From Thalassorhabdomicrobium marinisediminis (GTDB taxonomy: Bacteria > Pseudomonadota > Alphaproteobacteria > Rhodobacterales > Rhodobacteraceae): a DNA stretch of 64,000 bases. The stretch spans positions 186,001 to 250,000 of the forward strand of contig NZ_QCYG01000001.1 in assembly GCF_003072065.1 (NCBI RefSeq), in the 5' to 3' direction. Positions 37,820 through 46,852 of this stretch are shown here, piece by piece (the first letter of the stretch is position 1; each line of letters starts with the position of its first letter). The translations under genes and the position numbers were made by a program. The notes under the pieces were generated by a model. It was not told the DNA's origin and did no database searches. It was given only the letters and a program-made list of their open reading frames with translations.

Positions 37820-38443
37820 TTAATTTCCCAAACCGAAAGAGCTGAGACCGTCGAGGACGAATTGCACCGAAAGCGCGGCCAGCAACATGCCCAGCAAGCG
37901 GGTGATGATGGTGATCCCGGTCTTGCCCAGCATCCGTTCGATGCGGGTCGAGGCAAGGAACATCACGAAAACCATCGCCATGATCCCCAAAAGCACCCCC
38001 ATGACCGCCGCATAGCCCACGGTGTTGTCGGTCTGACCCACCAGAAGGATGATGGTGGTGATCGATCCGGGTCCCGCGATCAGCGGAATGGCCAGCGGGA
38101 AGACCGAAGGGTCATCCTCGTCCAGATCGTCTTCCTCCGCCCGGTCTTCGCGGCGTTTCTGGCGCCGCTCGAACAGCATGTCGAGCGCGGTCAGGAACAG
38201 CAGGATGCCCCCGGCGATGCGGAAGGCGGGCATGGAAATGCCCGCAAATTCAAGGATGTCGCTGCCCGCGAGCGAGAAGACAAACAGGATCGCGATGGAG
38301 ACGGCGCAGGCGCGGATGCCGATGGCGCGGCGCTTGGCCGGGGACATGCCCGCCGTCAGGGCCACGTAAAGCGGGGCAAGGCCGATGGGGTCGATCACCA
38401 CGAACAGGGCGACGAAAGCGGTGATGAGGAAAGACGGATCCAT
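37820..38443 (-). CDS. MarC-family integral membrane protein
   Basis: 207 residues with about six transmembrane helices; the opening FLITAFVALFVVIDPIGLAPLYVALT and PLAIPLIAGPGSITTIILL are MarC hallmarks. A charged cytoplasmic loop (RRQKRREDRAEEDDLDEDD) separates the two halves. Despite the name, MarC proteins are not established drug-resistance factors and their transport substrate is unknown. It precedes the protease gene by 16 bases. Confidence 0.9.
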   Translation of the reverse strand: MDPSFLITAFVALFVVIDPIGLAPLYVALTAGMSPAKRRAIGIRACAVSIAILFVFSLAGSDILEFAGISMPAFRIAGGILLFLTALDMLFERRQKRREDRAEEDDLDEDDPSVFPLAIPLIAGPGSITTIILLVGQTDNTVGYAAVMGVLLGIMAMVFVMFLASTRIERMLGKTGITIITRLLGMLLAALSVQFVLDGLSSFGLGN

Positions 38444-38488
38444 TGGGCAAACCCTAGCTCAGGTCGGTGCGGGCGGAAAGGGCGGATG

Positions 38489-38523
38489 CCTCCGGCGGGG
38501 ATATTTGCGAAGCAAAGATGGGG
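38489..38523 (-). repeat. 3'-end repeat element, copy 2
   Basis: Same core as 27653-27684: GGATATTTGC, a GAA loop and GCAAAGATG, with a CCTCCGGCGG extension. It lies a few bases after the stop of the ABC-F gene on the minus strand, the same position relative to its gene as copy 1. Confidence 0.65.
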
Positions 38524-38529
38524 CGGGGG

Positions 38530-40392
38530 TTAGCCCTTCTCTGCCTTGTCGAGCCGCTCAAGCGCGGCCATCCAGAGGCCTTCGGCCTTCTCGAGCGCGT
38601 CGCGCACCTCGGCGTATTTGCGGTTCCAGGTTTCCAGCTCACCCTTGCGGGTATCCTCGTACAGCACCGGATCGGCGAGCTTCTGGCTCAGCTTGTCGGC
38701 CATCTCGTTGATCTTGTTGACGCGGTCTTCGCATTTGCGCACGTCGGCGCGCATGGCCAGAAGCTGGTCGCGGGTGATTTTCGGCTTTTCCGGCTTGGGT
38801 TTGGCGGCGCGGGCCTTGTCCGCCTTGCGCGTGTCCGGCGCGAGCAACATGCGGCGATAGGCCTGCAAGTCATCCTCATAGGGTTTCACGCGCCCGTCCT
38901 TCACCAGCCACAGCCGGTCGGCCACGAGGGACAGCAGGTGCATGTCGTGGGACACAAGGATCACCGCGCCGGTGTAGCGGGTGAGCGCTTCAACCAGCGC
39001 TTCGCGGCTTTCGATGTCCAGGTGGTTGGTCGGCTCGTCCAGGATCAGCAGGTGCGGCGCGTCGATGGTGGCCAGAAGCAACGACAGACGGGCCTTTTGC
39101 CCGCCCGACAGGCGCCCGACCTCAGTCTCGGCCTGATCGGCGCCAAGGCCGAACCCCGCCAGCCGCGCGCGCAGTTTCGCCCCGCCTTCGTGACCCCGCA
39201 GCCGGAACAGATGGTCAAGGGGTGTCTCGTCCACGCGCAGCTCATCTACCTGATGTTGCGCGAAAAATCCGATGCGGAGTTTGTTGGAGGCGGTGAACTT
39301 CCCGCCCATCTTCTCAAGCCGGCCCGACAGCAGTTTCGACAGGGTGGATTTGCCTTCGCCGTTGCGCCCCAGCAGCGCGATGCGGTCGTCCTGATCGATG
39401 CGCAGGTCAAGCTGGCCCAGTACCGGCGTGCCGTCGTAGCCGACGCTGACGCCTTCGGTCGCGATGATCGGTGGCGGCAGCTCTTCGGGCTTGGGAAAGG
39501 TGAAGACCGTGCGCGCCGCGTCTTCGGGGGCGCGGATCGTCTCCATCTTTTCCAGCATCTTCACGCGGGATTGCGCCTGCTTCGCCTTCGACGCCTTGGC
39601 CTTGAAGCGGTCGACAAAGGCTTGCAGATGGGCGCGCTTGGCGTCCTGTTTCTTGGCCGCCGCGCTGAGGAGGGCGCGTTTCTCGGCCCGCTGGCGCACG
39701 AACTGTTCATAGTTGCCGGTGTAATAGGTCAGCGACTTGTCCTCGAGGTGTAGGATGCCGCCGACCGAGCGGTTGAGCAGTTCGCGGTCGTGACTGACGA
39801 TCAGCACCGTATGCGGATAGCGCACGAGGTAGGATTCCAGCCAGAGCGCGCCTTCAAGGTCGAGGTAGTTCGTCGGTTCGTCCAGCAGCAGCAGGTCCGG
39901 TTCGGAGAACAGCACCGCCGCCAGCGCGACGCGCATTCGCCAGCCGCCCGAGAAGGCGGAGCAGGGTTGCAATTGCTCTTCTGCGGTAAAGCCCAGCCCC
40001 TTGAGGATCGATGAGGCGCGGGCCTCGGCCGACCAGGCGTCAATGTCCGTCAGGCGGGTCTGGATGTCGGCGATGCGGCCGGGATCGGTGGCGGTCTCCG
40101 CTTCGGCCAGCAGGGCCACCCGTTCCGTATCGGCCGCGAGCACCGTATCGATCAAAGAGACCTCATTGCCCGGCACCTCCTGGCTGACGCCGCCGATCTT
40201 CCAGCCCTTGGGGATGGAGATGTCGCCGGTGTCGAGCACCATTTCGCCGCGAATGATGCGGAAGAGCGTGGTCTTGCCCGTGCCATTGCGCCCCACAAGC
40301 CCGACCTTGTGGCCGGTGGGAATGGTGACCGAGGTGTTTTCCAGAAGGGTGCGCCCTTCGACGGAATAGGTGATATCCTGAATGCGTAACAT
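38530..40392 (-). CDS. ABC-F family ATPase, YheS-like
   Basis: 620 residues, two ABC cassettes without membrane segments. Walker A GRNGTGKTT and GRNGEGKST, signatures FSGGWRMRVAL and LSGGQKARLSL, Walker B LLDEPTNYLD and ILDEPTNHLD, with an Arg/Lys-rich P-site tRNA interaction-type linker between them and a C-terminal coiled coil (about 530-615). The FSGGWRMR signature fits the YheS/Rbb group. No convincing Shine-Dalgarno precedes the ATG, and the open frame continues upstream for 58 codons encoding a hydrophobic stretch. This is the window's second ABC-F besides uup. Confidence 0.9.
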   Translation of the reverse strand: MLRIQDITYSVEGRTLLENTSVTIPTGHKVGLVGRNGTGKTTLFRIIRGEMVLDTGDISIPKGWKIGGVSQEVPGNEVSLIDTVLAADTERVALLAEAETATDPGRIADIQTRLTDIDAWSAEARASSILKGLGFTAEEQLQPCSAFSGGWRMRVALAAVLFSEPDLLLLDEPTNYLDLEGALWLESYLVRYPHTVLIVSHDRELLNRSVGGILHLEDKSLTYYTGNYEQFVRQRAEKRALLSAAAKKQDAKRAHLQAFVDRFKAKASKAKQAQSRVKMLEKMETIRAPEDAARTVFTFPKPEELPPPIIATEGVSVGYDGTPVLGQLDLRIDQDDRIALLGRNGEGKSTLSKLLSGRLEKMGGKFTASNKLRIGFFAQHQVDELRVDETPLDHLFRLRGHEGGAKLRARLAGFGLGADQAETEVGRLSGGQKARLSLLLATIDAPHLLILDEPTNHLDIESREALVEALTRYTGAVILVSHDMHLLSLVADRLWLVKDGRVKPYEDDLQAYRRMLLAPDTRKADKARAAKPKPEKPKITRDQLLAMRADVRKCEDRVNKINEMADKLSQKLADPVLYEDTRKGELETWNRKYAEVRDALEKAEGLWMAALERLDKAEKG

Positions 40393-40582
40393 GAAGGGGC
40401 AGTGCCACGGGGGGCAGGCAGGGTCAATCGCCGCTTTGGGGGGCAGCGCTGAGGATCGGTGGGCGCGGATGGTTTCGGGCACGGCGATCAGCAACAGCAA
40501 AGCGGCCGCGATGATGAACAACGGCCACGCGGGCACAACCGCTATTGCGCGCAGGGCAGGGCGCAAAGGCGCAGAAGGTGGC

Positions 40583-40611
40583 TTTTCAACGCCGCACCCC
40601 CGTGCTAGCAG
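40583..40611 (+). promoter_or_regulatory. candidate promoter for ndk
   Basis: TTTTCA (40583-40588) and TAGCAG (40606-40611) with 17-base spacing would give a leader of about 27 bases containing the TGAGGT ribosome-binding site. The rest of the 252-base gap 40393-40644 shows no gene that I can support. Confidence 0.4.
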
Positions 40612-40644
40612 GCGCGCAATTCATTCAACCCCTATGAGGTCCCC

Positions 40645-41067
40645 ATGGCTATCCAGCGCACATTCTCGATCATCAAGCCCGACGCCACCAAGCGCAACCT
40701 GACCGGCAAGATCATTGCCAAGTTCGAAGAGGCCGGTCTGCGGATCGTCGCCTCCAAGCGCATCCAGCTGACGCTGGCGCAGGCGCAGCAGTTCTACGGT
40801 GTGCACAAGGACCGCCCCTTCTTTGACGAGCTGTGCGAGTTCATGATCTCCGAGCCGATCGTCGTGCAGGTTCTCGAAGGCGAAGACGCCATCGCGAAGA
40901 ACCGCGAAGTCATGGGTGCGACGAACCCTGCCGACGCCGCCGAGGGCACGATCCGCAAGGAATTCGCCCTGTCGATCGGTGAGAACTCGGTCCACGGCTC
41001 CGACGCTCCGGAAACCGCAGCAGAAGAGATCGCGTTCTTCTTCTCGGGTCTTGAGCTGGTCGGCTAA
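40645..41067 (+). CDS. ndk: nucleoside diphosphate kinase
   Basis: 140 residues, the standard length. [19 protein letters not shown] at the start and the catalytic His117 in [13 protein letters not shown]. Balances NTP and dNTP pools by phosphate transfer through phospho-His. TGAGGT precedes the ATG and a strong terminator follows, so it is probably monocistronic. Confidence 0.98.
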   Translation: MAIQRTFSIIKPDATKRNLTGKIIAKFEEAGLRIVASKRIQLTLAQAQQFYGVHKDRPFFDELCEFMISEPIVVQVLEGEDAIAKNREVMGATNPADAAEGTIRKEFALSIGENSVHGSDAPETAAEEIAFFFSGLELVG

Positions 41068-41090
41068 GCCGTTTGATCCTGTCAGATTAT

Positions 41091-41122
41091 AGCCCCGTCG
41101 GAGTGATCCGGCGGGGCTTTTT
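41091..41122 (+). terminator. intrinsic terminator after ndk
   Basis: An 11-bp stem (41091-41101 with 41108-41118, one T.G pair) with a six-base loop is followed by TTTT. It begins 24 bases after the ndk stop. Confidence 0.9.
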
Positions 41123-41137
41123 CGTGCCGGAGGGGCG

Positions 41138-41968
41138 ATGAGGACGTTTTTGCTGGTCGCGGCAGCCATGGTCGCTTTTGCGGCCAATTCGGTGCTCAAT
41201 CGTCTGGGCGTGAGCCAATTCGGGATGGACCCGCTGGCCTTCGCGGGCCTGCGTCTTGTGGCGGGGGCCGGTACCTTGCTGGCACTGATGCTGTGGCGCG
41301 GCGGCTGGCCCCGGTTCAGCCGCGCCCGGATCGCGGCCGCGCTCGCGTTGCTGATGTATATGGCGCCGTTTTCCATCGCCTATGTGATCCTGCCCGCTGG
41401 CGCGGGGGCGCTGATCCTGTTCGGAGCGGTGCAATGCACCATGTTTGCCGGGGCCGCACTGATGGGGCAAAGCACCACGGGCCGGCAATGGGGCGGCATG
41501 GTGGTGGCGATGGCAGGGCTCGCGTGGCTCATGTGGCCGCACCCCGGGGCACCCTCGGTCCAACTGGCCAGTGCGCTGGTGATGGGGATTGCGGGCCTGT
41601 CCTGGGGTCTGTTTTCGTTGATCGGACGCGGGTCGCGTGATCCCTTGGGGGATATGGCGGTGAGCTTTTTGCTGGTCTTGCCGTTCGCGCTGGGGCTTCT
41701 GGGGCTGGCCCCGACGCTGGCAACCCCGTGGGGCGGATATGCCGCGGCCCTGACCAGCGGCGCGGTGATGTCGGGGCTGGGTTATGCGCTTTGGTATCAC
41801 GTCTTGCCGAGGATACCGGCGACCACGGCAGCGGTCGCGCAGTTGAGCGTGCCGGTGATCGCCGTGCTGGCCGGCGCATTGCTGCTGGACGAGGCGCTGA
41901 CCTTGGAGGTGCTGGTCACATCGGCGGTCGTGCTGGGCGGGATCGCCGTGGCGGTGGCGGGGCGCTAG
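41138..41968 (+). CDS. DMT-superfamily (EamA) permease
   Basis: 276 residues with about ten hydrophobic helices in two repeated halves, each with EamA-like features (AANSVLNRLGVSQFGMDPLAFAGLRLV in the first, SVPVIAVLAGALLLDEAL in the second). Drug/metabolite transporter superfamily members export amino acids or metabolites; the substrate is not shown. It begins 16 bases after the ndk terminator and ends overlapping the convergent transglycosylase stop. Confidence 0.88.
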   Translation: MRTFLLVAAAMVAFAANSVLNRLGVSQFGMDPLAFAGLRLVAGAGTLLALMLWRGGWPRFSRARIAAALALLMYMAPFSIAYVILPAGAGALILFGAVQCTMFAGAALMGQSTTGRQWGGMVVAMAGLAWLMWPHPGAPSVQLASALVMGIAGLSWGLFSLIGRGSRDPLGDMAVSFLLVLPFALGLLGLAPTLATPWGGYAAALTSGAVMSGLGYALWYHVLPRIPATTAAVAQLSVPVIAVLAGALLLDEALTLEVLVTSAVVLGGIAVAVAGR

Positions 41969-42453
41969 CAGTCGCGGCGCACCTCGCGGTCGCGCAGGCC
42001 GGTTTCGACCAACATGCAGCGGTTGCGGGCTTCGTAATAGTAGCCGCGCGCATACCATTGCACTGCGCGGTCGATGCTGCCGTTGGAGAGTAGCCAGGCC
42101 CCGCGCAGGTAGCGGCCCGCGTAAAGCAGGTTGGTTTCCGCATCCAGAAGGTCACTGGGCGCGCCGGAAAAGCCCATGCCGCGCGCGGTGGCGGGCAGGA
42201 TCTGCATCAGACCGTAATAGGGGCCATTGCGGGCGCGGGGGCGATAGTCGCTTTCGCGCTGGATCACCGCGTGCAGCAGTTCTTCGGGGATGCCGTGATG
42301 GGCGGCGTATTTCCGCACCAGCTTGCGCATCTGCGGCGTCTCACCGGGATTGAGCGGGGCTTGCACCTCAACCGGCGGCGTTGCGACGGGGGCAGGGGCG
42401 GCGCAGGCTGCGAGCAGGGGCAGGAGCGGCAAAAGCAGGGCGTAAGGTTTCAT
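41965..42453 (-). CDS. lytic transglycosylase-like lipoprotein (SLT domain)
   Basis: 162 residues. Signal peptide ending in the lipobox LLAAC (Cys17), a short Pro/Val-rich linker, then a C-terminal SLT/goose-lysozyme-like domain: HGIPEELLHAVIQRESDYRP contains the catalytic Glu, followed by GLMQILPATARGMGF and NLLYAGRYLRGAW. It would cleave peptidoglycan strands from the membrane-anchored position. The domain is short but complete. Confidence 0.88.
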   Translation of the reverse strand: MKPYALLLPLLPLLAACAAPAPVATPPVEVQAPLNPGETPQMRKLVRKYAAHHGIPEELLHAVIQRESDYRPRARNGPYYGLMQILPATARGMGFSGAPSDLLDAETNLLYAGRYLRGAWLLSNGSIDRAVQWYARGYYYEARNRCMLVETGLRDREVRRDC

Positions 42454-42579
42454 GACCGCCGTTTTAAACCCGCCGCGAGTGTCACGCCAGCGCGTGGGTT
42501 TGCCCCGCGCGGGTTGCCGCCGATGGGGCGGCGCACGCCTTTGGCAGCCTTCCGTGTCGCTTGCGTCAGCCGCGCGGTA

Positions 42580-42696
42580 TCAAATGCCTGCGAAGTCTTT
42601 GAAGACGACAGGCTTCGGCGGTCCGGGGCGCCGTTTGGTGCCATTGGGCGCAGGCCGGGGAGGGCCGGGAATGGGGGTTGGTGTCTGGGTCGGCAT
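42580..42696 (-). CDS. proline-rich small ORF divergent from copA
   Basis: 38 codons starting at ATG 42696-42694. A strong AAGGAG site lies seven bases upstream. The product is proline-rich, begins MPTQTPTPIPGPPRP and ends PPKPVVFKDFAGI, with several Lys/Arg and no signal peptide or transmembrane segment. I do not recognise it. The 461-base span between the transglycosylase and copA contains no other gene that I can support. Divergence from the CueR-controlled copA promoter suggests a possible metal-linked role or a regulatory upstream peptide. This is inference. Confidence 0.55.
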   Translation of the reverse strand: MPTQTPTPIPGPPRPAPNGTKRRPGPPKPVVFKDFAGI

Positions 42697-42753
42697 GGGG
42701 CCGCTCCTTCGCTCTGGTTGCCTCTGACGGTCGGTCCGCCCTGCGGATTGCCT

Positions 42754-42776
42754 GTTTCATCAGGCTTATATGAAAC
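42754..42776. promoter_or_regulatory. inverted repeat upstream of the small ORF
   Basis: GTTTCAT (42754-42760) and ATGAAAC (42770-42776) are perfect inverted halves around a nine-base spacer containing CAGGC. It lies about 60 bases before the small-ORF start in an AT-richer stretch, as an operator for a dimeric regulator could. No regulator is identified. Confidence 0.4.
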
Positions 42777-42855
42777 CTAGAACGTAAAATTTGGTTCCAT
42801 GAGGGCCGGATTGTGGCGCAATCAGGGCGCAGCGGCGGGAAAGGCAGAAAACCCC

Positions 42856-42885
42856 TTGAGCTTCCAGTGACTGGAAGGGTTATCT
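42856..42885 (+). promoter_or_regulatory. CueR-type metal-responsive promoter of copA
   Basis: TTGAGC (-35, 42856-42861) and TTATCT (-10, 42880-42885) are set 18 bases apart, or 19 if TATCTC is used. The spacer is filled by a perfect palindrome CTTCCAGTGACTGGAAG (42861-42877). A long spacer holding a centred dyad is the MerR/CueR architecture in which the regulator untwists DNA when Cu+ binds. cueR itself is encoded after copA. Confidence 0.88.
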
Positions 42886-42914
42886 CGGCAATAACTGGAA
42901 CGAGGAGTCGCGTG

Positions 42915-45425
42915 ATGGCTGAGTCGCAAACAATCACTCTGGCCGTTGAGGGCATGAACTGTGCCTCTTGCGTGGGCCGTGTCGAGAAGGCGTTGAACGG
43001 GGCCGAGGGGGTCGCGCAGGCGCGGGTCAATCTGGCCTCGGAAACCGCAACATTCGAGGTTTCGGACACCCACGCAGTCGCGCGGGCGCAAGAGGCATTG
43101 GCGCAGGCGGGCTACCCTGCACGCAGCGAACAGGTCACCATGAGCATCGACGCGATGAGCTGCGCGTCCTGCGTGGGCCGGGTTGAAGCGGCGCTGGCAG
43201 CGGTGCCCGGCGTGATGAATGTCGCGGTCAATCTGGCGGCCGAGACGGCGACGGTGGATTATCTGCAAGGGGCCACAACGGGCGCCGATCTGGTGCAAGT
43301 CAGCACCGACGCGGGCTATCCCGCCACGGTCGCGGGGGCCACGGCACAGGCCGACCGGGTGGACCGCAAGGACGCCGAAGCGCGACAGTTGCGCCGCCGG
43401 ACGATGCTGGCCGCAGCACTCACGCTGCCGGTCTTCGTGCTTGAAATGGGCGCGCACATGATCCCCGGCTTCCATATGCTGATCGAGCGGACCATCGGGG
43501 TGCCGACCACGTGGCTGATCCAGCTTGTGCTGACGACGGTGGTGCTCTTCGGGCCAGGGCGCGCGTTCTTTGCCAAGGGCGTTCCCGCCCTGACGAAGGG
43601 TGCGCCGGACATGAACAGCCTTGTGGCGCTGGGCACCGGCGCGGCCTGGGGCTATTCCGTGGTGGCGACCCTGCTGCCGCAGGTCCTGCCCGAAGGCGTG
43701 CGCGCGGTCTATTTCGAGGCGGCGGCGGTGATCGTGGTGCTGATCCTGATCGGCCGCTGGCTGGAAGCCCGCGCCAAGGGGCGCACGGGCGCGGCCATTC
43801 AGGCGCTGCTGGGGCTGCAGGTCCGCACCGCGCGGGTGATCGCGGACGGGGACACGCGAGAGGTGGACATCGACAGCCTGCAGGTGGGCGATGTGATCCT
43901 CGTGCGGCCGGGCGAGCGGGTGCCGGTGGACGGGGAGGTGCTCGACGGCACCAGCAACGTGGACGAAAGCATGATCACCGGTGAGCCTTTGGCGGTCGGC
44001 AAGGCGGCCGGAGACGCGGTCACCGGCGGCACGGTAAACGGCACCGGCAGTCTGACATTCCGGGCCACGCGGGTGGGGGCGGACACGACACTGGCGCAGA
44101 TCATCCGCATGGTGGAAGAGGCGCAGGGCGCGAAACTGCCCATTCAGGGACTCGTGGACCGGGTGACGATGTGGTTCGTCCCCGCGGTTCTGGGACTCGC
44201 GCTGCTGACCGTGGCGGTGTGGCTGCTGGTGGGCCCCGATCCGGCATTGACGCTGGCGCTGGTGGCCGGGGTCTCGGTGCTGATCATTGCCTGCCCCTGC
44301 GCCATGGGGTTGGCGACGCCGACCTCGATCATGGTGGGCACGGGGCGCGCGGCTGAGATGGGCGTGCTGTTCCGCAAGGGCGATGCGCTGCAACGGCTGA
44401 GCGAGGTCGATGTGATCGCCGTGGACAAGACCGGCACCGTCACCGAAGGGCGCCCGACGCTGACGGATTTCGTGACCGCGAACGACTGGACCCGCGCGGC
44501 GGCTTTGCCCCTTGTGGCGGCGGTCGAGGCGCAGTCGGAGCATCCGGTGGCCGAGGCCATTGTCAGCACCGCCCGCAGCGAGGCCCTGACCCTGCCCGAG
44601 GTGACAGCGTTCCAATCTGTGACGGGCTACGGCGTGCAGGGCAAGGTCGCGGGCCGTACCGTTCTGGTGGGCGCGGACCGCTTCATGGCGCGCGAAGGGA
44701 TCGACACCACCGTGTTGCAAATGCAGGAGCGCGCTTTGGCGGCCCGGGGGCGGACCGCGCTTTACGCCGCCATCGACGGGCAGATCGCGGCGGTGATCGC
44801 CGTGGCCGATCCGGTCAAGACCTCTTCGGCGGCCGTGGTCACTGCGCTTCATGCGCGGGGGATCGAGGTGGCGATGATTACCGGCGACAAACAGGAAACC
44901 GCTGATGCCATCGCCCGCGAGGTCGGGATCGATCAGGTCGTGGCGGGCGTCTTGCCCGACGGCAAAGTCGCGGCGCTGGACGAATTGCGGCAGGGCGGGC
45001 GAACCGTGGCCTTTGTGGGCGACGGGATCAACGATGCGCCCGCGCTGGCCCATGCGGATGTGGGCATTGCCATCGGCACCGGCACCGACGTGGCCATCGA
45101 AAGCGCCGATGTGGTGCTCATGTCGGGGGACCTGCGCGGCGTCGTCAACGCGGTGACGGTGTCGCGGGCCACCCTGCGCAACATCCGCCAGAACCTCGGC
45201 TGGGCCTTCGGCTACAACGCCGCGCTGATCCCGGTGGCGGCGGGGGTGCTTTATCCGGTGTTCGGCGTGCTCTTGTCGCCGGTCTTCGCTGCGGGTGCCA
45301 TGGCGCTGTCGTCGGTCTCGGTCCTGACCAACGCGTTGCGGCTGCGGCGGCTGTCACCGGCCATGGACGAGCGGCGCGAGGTTGGCGCCGCCCGTCCGTT
45401 TTCCACCACGCAACCGGCAGAATAG
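42915..45425 (+). CDS. copA: copper-exporting P1B-type ATPase CopA
   Basis: 836 residues. Two N-terminal heavy-metal-binding domains with CxxC at Cys16/Cys19 and Cys83/Cys86 precede the eight-helix membrane part. The transport-site motif CPC is Cys460-Pro-Cys462, the phosphorylated residue is Asp504 in DKTGT, and the hinge [14 protein letters not shown] and [10 protein letters not shown] follow. These mark a Cu+ exporter in the inner membrane. GAGGAG lies seven bases before the ATG. It is expressed from the CueR-type promoter at 42856 and followed by cueR after 12 bases. Confidence 0.95.
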   Translation: MAESQTITLAVEGMNCASCVGRVEKALNGAEGVAQARVNLASETATFEVSDTHAVARAQEALAQAGYPARSEQVTMSIDAMSCASCVGRVEAALAAVPGVMNVAVNLAAETATVDYLQGATTGADLVQVSTDAGYPATVAGATAQADRVDRKDAEARQLRRRTMLAAALTLPVFVLEMGAHMIPGFHMLIERTIGVPTTWLIQLVLTTVVLFGPGRAFFAKGVPALTKGAPDMNSLVALGTGAAWGYSVVATLLPQVLPEGVRAVYFEAAAVIVVLILIGRWLEARAKGRTGAAIQALLGLQVRTARVIADGDTREVDIDSLQVGDVILVRPGERVPVDGEVLDGTSNVDESMITGEPLAVGKAAGDAVTGGTVNGTGSLTFRATRVGADTTLAQIIRMVEEAQGAKLPIQGLVDRVTMWFVPAVLGLALLTVAVWLLVGPDPALTLALVAGVSVLIIACPCAMGLATPTSIMVGTGRAAEMGVLFRKGDALQRLSEVDVIAVDKTGTVTEGRPTLTDFVTANDWTRAAALPLVAAVEAQSEHPVAEAIVSTARSEALTLPEVTAFQSVTGYGVQGKVAGRTVLVGADRFMAREGIDTTVLQMQERALAARGRTALYAAIDGQIAAVIAVADPVKTSSAAVVTALHARGIEVAMITGDKQETADAIAREVGIDQVVAGVLPDGKVAALDELRQGGRTVAFVGDGINDAPALAHADVGIAIGTGTDVAIESADVVLMSGDLRGVVNAVTVSRATLRNIRQNLGWAFGYNAALIPVAAGVLYPVFGVLLSPVFAAGAMALSSVSVLTNALRLRRLSPAMDERREVGAARPFSTTQPAE

Positions 45426-45437
45426 GAGGGGCCGCAC

Positions 45438-45827
45438 ATGAATATCGGAGAAGTCGCCAAACGCGCCGGACTGCCGCCCAAGACGATCCGCTATTATGAG
45501 GATATCGACCTGATCCGCCCCCAGCGCAGCGCCAACGGCTACAGGTCGTTCCGTGAAAGCGATGTGCACAAGCTGACCTTTCTGGGCCGCGCCCGTGCGC
45601 TGGGCTTTACCATCGAGGATTGCCGCATCCTGCTGGGCCTTTACGAGGATGAGACCCGCGAGAGCGCGCAGGTGAAAGAGATTGCCGCCCAGCATCTGGT
45701 GTCCATCGACGAGAAGATCGCGCAGCTTCGGTCCATGCGCGACACGCTGGCCGAACTGGTGCGCGCCTGTCACGGGGATGACCGGCCCGACTGCCCGATC
45801 CTGTCGGACCTGTCGGGGCAGGGATAA
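45438..45827 (+). CDS. cueR: Cu(I)-responsive MerR-family activator CueR
   Basis: 129 residues: MNIGEVAKRAGLPPKTIRYYEDIDLI winged helix, a dimerisation coiled coil, and a metal loop with Cys111 and Cys119 (CHGDDRPDC). Ser76 occupies the position of E. coli CueR Ser77, which selects monovalent ions (Cu+, Ag+, Au+). It would activate copA through the palindrome at 42861-42877. GGAGGG precedes the ATG, and it is probably co-transcribed with copA. Confidence 0.93.
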   Translation: MNIGEVAKRAGLPPKTIRYYEDIDLIRPQRSANGYRSFRESDVHKLTFLGRARALGFTIEDCRILLGLYEDETRESAQVKEIAAQHLVSIDEKIAQLRSMRDTLAELVRACHGDDRPDCPILSDLSGQG

Positions 45828-45893
45828 TTTTCGGAACCCTCCTGCGCTGGAAACCCGTTGAGTCGGTAAATATGGCCAACACAGGAGGGGGAC

Positions 45894-46838
45894 ATGCCCG
45901 ACGAGACCGACACAAACGCCCACGACAAGACCAGTCACGGCAAGACTGGTCACGACGGGGGCGGCGGGCACGGATCGTCCTATGGGCGGTTCTTCGCGAT
46001 GGTCGGCACATCGACCGCGCTGATGTTCGTGCTGATGTATCTCAACACTTATGCCATCGAACACGTCTTCTGGAGTGAGACACGGTTCTACATGACCTTC
46101 GTCATGGGCGCGACCATGGCGGTGGTGATGCTGTTGTTCATGTGGAGCATGTATAAGAATAAGACCGTGAACGCGGTGATCATTGCCGCGTCAGTCGTCG
46201 TGTTTGGCGGTGCGCTCTGGCTGGTGCGGTCGCAAGCCACCATCGCGGACGAAGCCTGGATGAGCGCGATGATCCCGCATCACTCCATTGCCATCATGAC
46301 CAGTGAACGGGCCGAAACCTCGGACCCGCGTGTCCATAAGCTCGCGCAGGAAATCATCGACGCGCAGAACCGCGAGATTTCCGAGATGCGGTTTCTGTTG
46401 AACGACATTGAGGCCCGTGGCGAAGCGGGTGCGGACTGGCCACTGGGTGAGGCCGAGGGGCCAACCCCGATCGCGGCGCTGTCCGACGCCCTTGCCACGC
46501 CGGTCATCGCGGGCATCCGCCCCGCACCCCTGTCGCGCGACGAGATCACCCGCGGGTTGGACGCAGCGGAGGCCTGCACTTTCGTCCGAGCGGTGAACGC
46601 ACGGCCGATCCTTGCGACGGACGCCGAAGGCACCGGGCTTGCCAAGATCTCGGGCGCTTTGGTGCGGTTCGAAGCCGGTGGCGATCTGCGGGACGGCGGC
46701 GTGCTTGAAGCAGACGGCGGCCGCCTGACGCTTGAGCCCGGCGACGCGGACGGAGAGGGGGCCACCCTGCTGTTCGAGCTGACCGAAGAGACACCGCTGG
46801 CCGTGGGCTTTGACGGCTATTGGACCTGCAACGGCTAG
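45894..46838 (+). CDS. DUF305-domain membrane protein of the copper cluster
   Basis: 314 residues. His-rich N-terminus (about 1-30, with several His-Asp/Gly), three transmembrane helices (about 31-53, 61-83, 88-110), then a periplasm-side DUF305 segment with WMSAMIPHHSIAIMTSERA near residues 119-138. About residues 190-314 form a second domain that I do not recognise, with conserved-looking Cys and acidic residues and an ending resembling a small beta protein. DUF305 proteins often accompany copper or heavy-metal genes. AGGAGGGGGA precedes the ATG. Confidence 0.85.
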   Translation: MPDETDTNAHDKTSHGKTGHDGGGGHGSSYGRFFAMVGTSTALMFVLMYLNTYAIEHVFWSETRFYMTFVMGATMAVVMLLFMWSMYKNKTVNAVIIAASVVVFGGALWLVRSQATIADEAWMSAMIPHHSIAIMTSERAETSDPRVHKLAQEIIDAQNREISEMRFLLNDIEARGEAGADWPLGEAEGPTPIAALSDALATPVIAGIRPAPLSRDEITRGLDAAEACTFVRAVNARPILATDAEGTGLAKISGALVRFEAGGDLRDGGVLEADGGRLTLEPGDADGEGATLLFELTEETPLAVGFDGYWTCNG

Positions 46839-46852
46839 GAAGGGACGCACCC

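Noticed and set aside
42822-45053. 743-codon minus-strand open frame opposite copA
   Set aside because: It lies fully inside copA, which has every P-type ATPase motif; the frame is a GC-driven shadow.
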